Positions 57,919-64,000 of a stretch of 64,000 nt of DNA are shown one piece after another. Below the pieces are notes generated by a model. That model made no database searches, was not told where the DNA came from, and worked only from the letters and a program-made list of their open reading frames with translations. The stretch is from assembly GCA_964596015.1 (NCBI GenBank), contig CAZQSB010000002.1, positions 1 to 64,000 of the forward strand, given 5' to 3'. The position numbers and the translations under genes were made by a program. Within the stretch, counting starts at the first letter, position 1. Every line of letters begins with the position of its first letter. Source of the DNA: WJMD01 sp964596015 (GTDB lineage Bacteria > Joyebacterota > Joyebacteria > Joyebacterales > Joyebacteraceae).

Positions 57919-60183
57919 CTACTTCAGAAGCACCATCCTGCCATGGGCCTCATGTCCCCCCGTCTCGAGGCGGTAGAGGTAGACGCCGCTCGCGACACGT
58001 TCGCCGGAGTCGTCGGTCCCGTCCCAGACCGCCGCGTGGTCGCCGGCCTCGAGCGATCGCTCAACGAGAGTGGTCACGTGGCGGCCGGAGGTGTCGTACA
58101 CGCGGAGCGACACGTCGCGAGCCCCGACCGGGACGGAGAACCGGATAGTCGTCATCGGATTGAACGGGTTCGGCGCGTTCTGCCGGAGCGCGAAGCGCGG
58201 GACGTCGTCCACGCCGGTGCCGTCGTCGACCGGCAGGCTCTGGACGAGCGTCATGCCGTTTGGACGCGTGACGGTCAGCGTCACGAAGTCCTCGGGGAGC
58301 CTGCCGACGATCGCGATCGACGCTCTCCCGGACGAGTCGGCCGTCTCGAACCCGTGGGTTTCGCCCTTGTGCGAGAGCGCTGCGACCGCGCCCGGTTGGG
58401 TCTCGACATAGAATGTCGGCTCGCGCGGGTTCACGTAGCCCTGGTGGTTCGCGGTCGTCGGTGCCGGCGTGTCAGAGCGCACCATGAGACTCGGGTCGCC
58501 GAAGAGATGCCAGCTCTTGAACTCGGCCTCTCCGCTCCACCCGTGCTCCTCGATCATCCTGCACGCGCCGTTCACGCAGAGTCCGCCGAGGGTTCGCATC
58601 TCTTCGGTCACGAGAAGACGGTTGATCTCATCGAGCGCCGTGAGAGGCGGCACCCACTGCATGCCGACGGTCGAGGCGTAGATGCCGACGGCCCCCGTGG
58701 GCTCGCCCGCGTTCGACGCCCGCATCCAGACCTCGGCGAAGCAGGTCTTGTCGGTGAACTGCCCCGTGTAGCACGCCACGCTGACGATCCACGGGAGCAT
58801 GTTGTCGTTCACGAGAGAGTTGACGTCGCCGTTGATGAAGATACCGGTCGACCAGCCCATCGTCGAGCCGTGCCCCAGGTAGTTGATGAGACTCCGCCCC
58901 TCGTTCACGGCGTCCCTGATCATGTCATCGGTGACACCCGGATCGTACAGGCTGTCGACCTCCGTATAGGTGTATCCGAGGAGCGTGTCGCGGATGTCCC
59001 GCATGTGAACATAGTCGGGCGTTCCGGTGCCGCCGTCATCGTCGGAGGCGATGCAGCAGGCGCGCTGGTACCAGTCGGCGCCGGACTGGGCATCGCGCTC
59101 GTACTCGATCCAGCGTTCGACCTGCGACTCGACCTGTTCCTCCGTCTCGGCGGAGAGGCGGGCGACGAAGACGTCCGGATAGCCGTCCCCGCCCGCGATG
59201 AGCGAGTAGAGCGGGTCGGCCGCCTGTCCGGAGTACGTGTAGTACGGCATCTGGTCGTCGTCGCCGACGAGCAGCACGTACGCGATGCCGTCGGCGGCGT
59301 ATCGGGCGGCGATGAAGCTCTTAATGTCGTCGGGGGTCCTGCCGATGGGCGTCAGCGGCTCGACCGTCGTGGGGAGCCCGCGCTGCGTCTTCCAGTCCGC
59401 GAGAGGCTGCATCTCCTCGGCAAAGGTGTCGTGCGCGATGATGAGCATCCGGCCGCCCTCGGTCACCGGGGCGTATCTCGAATCGCCGGCTCCGTAGTTC
59501 AGGAAGACACGCTCGTAGATGCGCTCGAAGTCGCCGACCCTGAAGGCGTGACGATGCGACAGCGCGTTCGTCCGGGCAGGCCCGACCGGTTCGACGGCGA
59601 CCGTGAGACTCTCGCACACGCGGACGGCGCCGGTCGCAGGATTCCACTGCACCGGATGCATCTGAACAGTGACGCCGCGCACGTCGCGGAGGATGAACGG
59701 TTCTCCGAGACTCGCCGTCGCGCTCGGGTACCAGGTGTTCGACTTGTAGGTTTCCGAGAAGCGATACGGAACGCTCCGGGGATCGACGTCGCGCGTGATG
59801 CTCCCCTTCGAGGGAGCGATCGTGGCCGTCCCGAATTCGACGAACGTCGCCTCGAGGACGCGGAGCGACACTTCGGAACCGTCGGGTATCGCGATGGAGG
59901 TTCTGACAACGGGAAGGTCGGGCTCACCGGACGCGAGCAACTGCGGGTGTCCCGGCAGCAGAAAGCGGTCGTGCGCGGTCCCGTCGACCATGACGCGCTC
60001 GATCAGGACCGTCCCCACGTCGAGTCTCAGAACGACGCGGCCTTCCTCGCTCGAGACGAGGGTGACCTCCGCGGAGCCTCCGCCCGGAAGGACGTCGACC
60101 GCACGGCCGCGCGCCGCCGCGGTTCCGCCGGCGATCACGGCGAAGATGAGAAGCGCTACGAGTATCGCGATGCCCAGCCTCAT
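57919..60183 (-). CDS. Gingipain-type (C25) cysteine peptidase with FlgD-like sorting domain
   Basis: 754 aa, intact. Signal peptide (1-23), propeptide (about 25-235), then the C25 domain: P-L-A-D-W-K-T-Q-R-G-L-P, Y-V-L-L-V-G-D-D-D-Q-M-P-Y, catalytic His in I-N-Y-L-G-H-G-S and Cys in S-V-A-C-Y-T-G. After an Ig-like stretch the protein ends with a FlgD-like domain (Q-N-A-P-N-P-F-N, V-Y-D-T-S-G-R-H-V, G-V-Y-L-Y-R-L, final M-V-L-L-K). This is the form used for type IX-like export in FCB bacteria; the export machinery is not in this window. GGGAG precedes the ATG. Paralogue of the frameshifted gene at 46579-48974. Confidence 0.9.
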   Translation of the reverse strand: MRLGIAILVALLIFAVIAGGTAAARGRAVDVLPGGGSAEVTLVSSEEGRVVLRLDVGTVLIERVMVDGTAHDRFLLPGHPQLLASGEPDLPVVRTSIAIPDGSEVSLRVLEATFVEFGTATIAPSKGSITRDVDPRSVPYRFSETYKSNTWYPSATASLGEPFILRDVRGVTVQMHPVQWNPATGAVRVCESLTVAVEPVGPARTNALSHRHAFRVGDFERIYERVFLNYGAGDSRYAPVTEGGRMLIIAHDTFAEEMQPLADWKTQRGLPTTVEPLTPIGRTPDDIKSFIAARYAADGIAYVLLVGDDDQMPYYTYSGQAADPLYSLIAGGDGYPDVFVARLSAETEEQVESQVERWIEYERDAQSGADWYQRACCIASDDDGGTGTPDYVHMRDIRDTLLGYTYTEVDSLYDPGVTDDMIRDAVNEGRSLINYLGHGSTMGWSTGIFINGDVNSLVNDNMLPWIVSVACYTGQFTDKTCFAEVWMRASNAGEPTGAVGIYASTVGMQWVPPLTALDEINRLLVTEEMRTLGGLCVNGACRMIEEHGWSGEAEFKSWHLFGDPSLMVRSDTPAPTTANHQGYVNPREPTFYVETQPGAVAALSHKGETHGFETADSSGRASIAIVGRLPEDFVTLTVTRPNGMTLVQSLPVDDGTGVDDVPRFALRQNAPNPFNPMTTIRFSVPVGARDVSLRVYDTSGRHVTTLVERSLEAGDHAAVWDGTDDSGERVASGVYLYRLETGGHEAHGRMVLLK

Positions 60184-60247
60184 GGCGACTCCCGCTCACA
60201 GATACGACAACGGGGCTCCCCGGACCGAGCCCCTCCCAGTATCTACT

Positions 60248-60276
60248 ATTATACCACATATCAAGGGAATTGCCAG
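60248..60276 (-). promoter_or_regulatory. Promoter of the intact C25 peptidase gene
   Basis: Reverse strand CTGGCA (60271-60276), 17-base spacer, perfect TATAAT (60248-60253) preceded by TGG (extended -10). About 65 bases upstream of ATG 60183. Confidence 0.6.
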
Positions 60277-60333
60277 CAGTCAGACCCCGGCGAGCAGGCG
60301 CAGAACCACGTCCTTGCGCCAGGACCGGTCGGC

Positions 60334-62013
60334 TCATCTGACGAGAAGCACCCTGCGAACCAGCGCATGTCCCTGGCTCGTCACCCGGGCGAAATACACA
60401 CCGCTCGCGACGGCGTGACCGCTGTCATCCGTCCCGTCCCATGTGAACGCGCAGGGTCCGGCTCCCAGGCGCCTCCCGTCGCACAACGTCCGTACGATCC
60501 GTCCATTTACACCGTAGATGTCGAGCTCGACCGAGCCGGGTTCTGACAGGACGAACGAGAAAGTGGTCATGTCGCTGAACGGGTTCGGCGCGTGAGCAAG
60601 GCTCGCCACAACGCAGACCGGGAAGTCGACCCCCGTAGCGCATCCGCCGGACCACAGCAATACTGAGGTGTCGTATTGGTAGTCTGGGTCCGGAAGCTCA
60701 TGGTCGTGTTCGAAGAAGTCGTATTGTCCATTGAGCCAGAGCACGACGTCCGCATCATCTGGGAGAGAGCGGGGAACGACGGGTCGCACGTTCTCGTCGG
60801 CTGTGCCGAGGGCGATGTGTCGTACCGACCAGGTGTTGCCTCCGTCATCTGTCTTCCACTGATCGATGTCCCATCCGCCCCAGGGATTCCTGCGGGAGAG
60901 ATAGCAGGTCTCGGGATCGTTCGGGTCGCGGACGATGCCGCCCGAGTAGTAATGCTGCTGTGGGTTGATCGTGGTGTCAGCGATGCTCCCTCCGGAGTCC
61001 CACACGAGTATCGCGTCCTCCCACGCCGCGCCGTTGAAGCGGGCCCAGTGGTATTGATGTACCTGCTTCGAAGGGAACGTGACGTACGTCACGACAGGGA
61101 CCCCGAACTCGTCGAAGGCGACGTCCCATACCCAGGAGTTGCCGCCGGTGAGTTCCGGATCGGCCGTGCAGTCGAAGACAACGTCGCACTCATCCGGCTG
61201 CAGCGGCAGGATGCCGACCTCCTTTATGCGGCTTCCGTCGGCGCGAAAGAACGCCTCACCGCCGTCTTCATGTCTGATCTCCGCGTAGTAGATGCTGTTC
61301 TCTGTTTCCTTTGGGTGCCCGTTGGTGAACGCGAGGCCGATTCGTTGGCCCGCGTCTTCTGCGTATTTGACGTACGGCCTGCCTGTCGGAACGGAGATGA
61401 GGTTCCAGGCGCCGGACCAGGTCCAGGTTCTGCTCGATGGATCGTATGTACCTGTGCTCATGGTTGGTTTGTAATCAGCGCCACGCCAGAACAGGTGATA
61501 CGCGTCCTGTCGACACGGCACCGGAAGCGGGTTCACGTATGTCGCTCCGGCGTGCCCCTGGACGTTCTCGGGAACGAGCTGCATCGGTCCCCAGCCGACC
61601 ACGCTCCCCGGTTCCAGTGATGTCCTGTAGAGAGGGAAGGTCCCCTCGATGGAGTGCCAGCAGTAGAACGCCGTATAGCGGCCGTCGCTGAGCTTCACGA
61701 ATGTCGGATTGTCATGATCGTCAGTTTCCCATGTGGGTTCGAGCACACCAGTCACGGTCCCGTGTGAGATGAGATCATGACGAGCGACCTGGATCACGCC
61801 ATCCTTCGTGACCCAGCCGGTGATGAGAGCATTTCCATCACAAAGAGCCCTGGGATCGGAGAACCAGGACCAGACGCCGTCTTCGCACAACCTCGTCGTC
61901 GAACTCATTGCACGGCTTGCTGATGTCGGGACGAACGTCAGAACGCCGACAAGAAGCACACGCGGCAAGAAGGATGCTGGACGTGGAACGTGCCGGCATG
62001 TTGCGCGTCCCAT
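60334..62013 (-). CDS. Exported BNR_4-type beta-propeller protein with FlgD-like sorting domain, copy A
   Basis: 559 aa. N-terminal signal (hydrophobic V-L-L-V-G-V-L-T-F-V). The central domain matches the BNR repeat-containing family: D-G-V-W-S-W-F-S-D-P-R-A, H-D-N-P-T-F-V-K-L-S-D-G-R-Y-T-A-F-Y, H-L-F-W-R-G-A-D, N-S-W-V-W-D-V-A-F-D, Q-H-Y-Y-S-G-G-I. Related propellers act on or bind polysaccharides (sialidase or lyase-like); activity is not proven here. The end is FlgD-like (H-A-P-N-P-F-S, I-Y-G-V-N-G-R-I-V-R-T, G-V-Y-F-A-R-V, V-R-R-V-L-L-V-R). Tandem with copy B, 58 bases apart. Confidence 0.83.
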   Translation of the reverse strand: MGRATCRHVPRPASFLPRVLLVGVLTFVPTSASRAMSSTTRLCEDGVWSWFSDPRALCDGNALITGWVTKDGVIQVARHDLISHGTVTGVLEPTWETDDHDNPTFVKLSDGRYTAFYCWHSIEGTFPLYRTSLEPGSVVGWGPMQLVPENVQGHAGATYVNPLPVPCRQDAYHLFWRGADYKPTMSTGTYDPSSRTWTWSGAWNLISVPTGRPYVKYAEDAGQRIGLAFTNGHPKETENSIYYAEIRHEDGGEAFFRADGSRIKEVGILPLQPDECDVVFDCTADPELTGGNSWVWDVAFDEFGVPVVTYVTFPSKQVHQYHWARFNGAAWEDAILVWDSGGSIADTTINPQQHYYSGGIVRDPNDPETCYLSRRNPWGGWDIDQWKTDDGGNTWSVRHIALGTADENVRPVVPRSLPDDADVVLWLNGQYDFFEHDHELPDPDYQYDTSVLLWSGGCATGVDFPVCVVASLAHAPNPFSDMTTFSFVLSEPGSVELDIYGVNGRIVRTLCDGRRLGAGPCAFTWDGTDDSGHAVASGVYFARVTSQGHALVRRVLLVR

Positions 62014-62071
62014 CTTCCGCTCCGTTCAGACCCGAGCGCGTCAACTCTGCAGTGTTGTGCATCTCTCAAGG

Positions 62072-63724
62072 CTATCGGACGAGCGTCACCTTCCTCACCC
62101 GCGCCGCGCCGTCCACGTCGGCCCGCACGAAGTACACGCCGCTCGCGACGTCGCGCCCGGAAGCGTCCCTTCCGTCCCACGCGACTTCGTGCGGTCCCGC
62201 CGCCAGGCGTTCATCCGAGAGAAGCTCGCGCACCGCTCTTCCCGCCACGTCGTAGACGACGAGGTCGACGCTCGCGTCGTGTGTGAGTTCGAATGAGAGG
62301 GAGGTCTCTTGCCTGAACGGGTTCGGCGCGTTCCGCAGCGACACGACGGAGTGGACCTGTTCGTCGACGCCGGCCAGCTCCATGCAGGTCCACATCAGTA
62401 TCGAGGTGTTGTAGTTGTACTCGGCGCGCTCGCTCGTGAGATCGTTCTCGTAGTGGTCGTAGTTCCCGTGCATCCAGAGGACGATGTCGTACTCCGCGGG
62501 CGCGTTTCTGGGCACGACGGGGCGGAGGTTATCGTTCTGGTCGTTCTCCGTGATCTTCCTGACCGTCCAGCTGTCGCCCCCGTCGGCGGTCTTCCACTGC
62601 TCTATGTCCCAGCCCCAGTAGATGTGCTTCTTTGAGAGATAGACCGTCGTCGGTTCCCTGGGATCGAGGGCGATCCCGCCGGAGTAGTAGTGCTGTTTCG
62701 GATCGATCGTGGTGTCCGCCACGCTCCCGCCGCAGTCATAGACGAGCGTCGCGTCCTCCCAGGAGGTGCCGTCGAAGCGGGCCCAGTGGTACTGGTGCAC
62801 TCTCTTGGAAGGAAACGTCGCGTAGGCGACCACCGGATACCCTGCGTCGTCGAACGCCACATCCCAGACCCAAGAGTTGTCTCCCGTCTGTGCGGGCGCG
62901 GCCTCGTGGTCGAACACGGTGTCGGACTCGCAAGGCTGCAGAGGAACGGCCCCGAACTCCTTGATGCGTCTTCCGTCCGCCCTGTAGTATCCCTCCGCTC
63001 CTCCGCCCTCCGGTCTGATCTCCGCGTAGTAGACGTTGTTGTTCACCGCGTCCGGGTGCCCGTCGGTGAAGCACACGCCGATGCGTTCGCCCCCCTCGTC
63101 GGCGAACCTGATGTACGGCCTGCCGGTGCTCACGTGGATCGGCTTCCAGTAGTCCGACCACGTCCAGGCCCCGGTCGAGGGCTCGTAGGTCCCCGTGCTC
63201 ATCGCCGGCTTCCAGTCGGCGCCGCGCCAGAAGAGATGGTAGCTGTCCCTCTGGCCGGGAACGGGAAGCGGGTTCACGTACGTGGCCCCGGCGCCCCCGG
63301 ACGCGTTCTTAGGAACGATCTGTCGAGGGCCCCAGCTCTCGACTTCGTCGGGCTCAAGCGATACCTTATACATGGGGAACGTGCCCGGAGCGGCGTGCCG
63401 GCAGTAGAAGGCGGCGTACCGACCGTCCGACAGCCTGAGCATGGCGGGGTGGTCGTGATCGTCGGCCTCCCAGACGGGCTCGAGCGTGGAAATGCACGTC
63501 TCGCCGGTCGAGAGGTCGACCGTCGCGGCCTCGATGACGCCGGTCTTCGTGATCCAGCCCGTGGCGAACCTGTACCCATCGAAGGCCGCCCGTGGATCCG
63601 AGAACCAGCACCACGCGCCGTCGTCGGTCAGCTGTGTCACGGACACCCGCGCGCGTGCCGGAGGCGAGATCGCGAGCGCGACAAGCGCGACCATGAGAAT
63701 TGCACAAGACCGTCTGATTGGCAT
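62072..63724 (-). CDS. Exported BNR_4-type beta-propeller protein with FlgD-like sorting domain, copy B
   Basis: 550 aa from ATG 63724 (GGAG upstream), just after a strong promoter; in-frame codons further upstream lie before the predicted transcript start. Signal peptide ends P-A-R-A. Same domain as copy A, nearly colinear: D-G-A-W-C-W-F-S-D-P-R-A, H-D-H-P-A-M-L-R-L-S-D-G-R-Y-A-A-F-Y, N-S-W-V-W-D-V-A-F-D-D, K-Q-H-Y-Y-S-G-G-I. FlgD-like end: R-N-A-P-N-P-F-R, V-Y-D-V-A-G-R-A-V-R-E, G-V-Y-F-V-R-A, V-R-K-V-T-L-V-R. The pair points to breakdown or recognition of an external polymer. Confidence 0.84.
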   Translation of the reverse strand: MPIRRSCAILMVALVALAISPPARARVSVTQLTDDGAWCWFSDPRAAFDGYRFATGWITKTGVIEAATVDLSTGETCISTLEPVWEADDHDHPAMLRLSDGRYAAFYCRHAAPGTFPMYKVSLEPDEVESWGPRQIVPKNASGGAGATYVNPLPVPGQRDSYHLFWRGADWKPAMSTGTYEPSTGAWTWSDYWKPIHVSTGRPYIRFADEGGERIGVCFTDGHPDAVNNNVYYAEIRPEGGGAEGYYRADGRRIKEFGAVPLQPCESDTVFDHEAAPAQTGDNSWVWDVAFDDAGYPVVAYATFPSKRVHQYHWARFDGTSWEDATLVYDCGGSVADTTIDPKQHYYSGGIALDPREPTTVYLSKKHIYWGWDIEQWKTADGGDSWTVRKITENDQNDNLRPVVPRNAPAEYDIVLWMHGNYDHYENDLTSERAEYNYNTSILMWTCMELAGVDEQVHSVVSLRNAPNPFRQETSLSFELTHDASVDLVVYDVAGRAVRELLSDERLAAGPHEVAWDGRDASGRDVASGVYFVRADVDGAARVRKVTLVR

Positions 63725-63744
63725 GACTATTACTCCATGCCACA

Positions 63745-63774
63745 ATGATACCGCATATACTGGGTGAGCGTCAA
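63745..63774 (-). promoter_or_regulatory. Promoter of the BNR_4 gene pair
   Basis: Reverse strand TTGACG (63769-63774), 18-base spacer, TATCAT (63745-63750). CGG precedes the -10. The transcript would begin only about 15 bases before ATG 63724. Confidence 0.6.
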
Positions 63775-63942
63775 CCTTGAGTGAGCATGGCCCCTTCGGT
63801 CCCGGCCGGCACGACCCGTGAGCGCGCACCCCCCGACCTCTGTCTGCAGTCCGATGGGCACGCCGCGCGTTCTCTACCGGCGGCGGGAATGAACGAGCCA
63901 CCCGGCCTGTCGGTCGTCTCCCGGATCCGGAGGAACCGCACA

Positions 63943-64000
63943 GTGAACGCACCGTCTCACAGACTTCCCGACTTCTCCGCCCGCGCCCGCGCTGAAGCAG
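63943..64000 (+). CDS. Possible start of a plus-strand gene (runs off the right edge)
   Basis: GTG 63943 with GGAGGAAC 7-14 bases upstream opens 19 codons (N-A-P-S-H-R-L-P-D-F-S-A-R-A-R-A-E-A) without a stop to the edge. Too short to identify. The good ribosome binding site and divergent position after the BNR_4 promoter support it; base composition alone could explain it. Confidence 0.3.
   Translation, partial: MNAPSHRLPDFSARARAEA

Noticed and set aside
57943..60546. Plus-strand open frame of 867 codons
   Set aside because: Antisense of the intact C25 peptidase, Arg/Asp-rich without domain signatures.

Overview
This is a high-G+C (roughly two-thirds G+C by eye), densely coding bacterial chromosome segment with long co-directional runs and many 4-base stop/start overlaps. 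Four secreted proteins end in a FlgD-like Ig domain with the N-A-P-N-P-F type signature used as a C-terminal sorting domain in the FCB superphylum and allied candidate phyla (Eisenbacteria, Krumholzibacteriota, Latescibacterota and similar). Together with a two-subunit GlyRS and an archaeal-type ThrRS, this suggests an uncultured lineage of that kind. The phylum assignment is inference. No rRNA, tRNA, CRISPR array, insertion sequence or prophage was seen.

Layout. 1-424 (-): start of a secreted protein that runs off the left edge, with a consensus promoter upstream. 858-23782 (-): one long run, in transcription order phoH, PgpH-type HD phosphohydrolase, ybeY, two CNNM/CorC-type CBS proteins, DUF502 protein, mgtE, recO, glyQ, glyS, six tandem alkaline-phosphatase-superfamily proteins, and a membrane glycosyltransferase with TPRs. 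23953-24970 (-): two lipoproteins (coiled coil; double LysM) between their own promoter and terminator. 25134-38452 (-): complete hydrogenase maturation set hypF-C-D-E-A-B, then ResB and CcsA (System II cytochrome c maturation), VanZ-like protein, hisS, aspS and a membrane sulfatase-like enzyme; no hydrogenase structural genes are present. 38758-45367 (+): three small or mid-sized exported proteins, an FmdE-like/ECF-S pair, archaeal-type thrS and an MBL-fold hydrolase. 45499-55992 (-): exported DUF2279-like protein, frameshifted gingipain-type (C25) peptidase, beta-helix protein, thiL, M20 amidohydrolase, nnrD/E, acpS, HAD phosphatase, zinc ribbon, endonuclease V. 56163-57788 (+): a TlpA-like thioredoxin read through an in-frame TGA. 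57919-63724 (-): intact C25 peptidase and two tandem BNR_4-type exported proteins. A plus-strand gene may begin at 63943.

Most notable points. (1) The TlpA-like gene has TGA exactly where the first Cys of the C-G-P-C motif belongs, followed at once by a SECIS-like hairpin, which makes it a strong selenoprotein candidate. (2) A small exported protein (38758-39057) also has an in-frame TGA, a perfect hairpin at SECIS spacing, and a conserved tail after the TGA. (3) That tail, P-V-x-x-x-[ST]-W-[GS]-x-I-K-x-L-[YF], ends four otherwise unrelated exported proteins here, so it looks like a short C-terminal tag different from the FlgD-like domains of their neighbours. (4) Six tandem phosphodiesterase-like paralogues share a terminal L-R-S-L-G-Y-I motif, except one copy that has lost both the motif and catalytic residues. 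(5) Most promoters recognised here carry an extended -10 (TGn) element.
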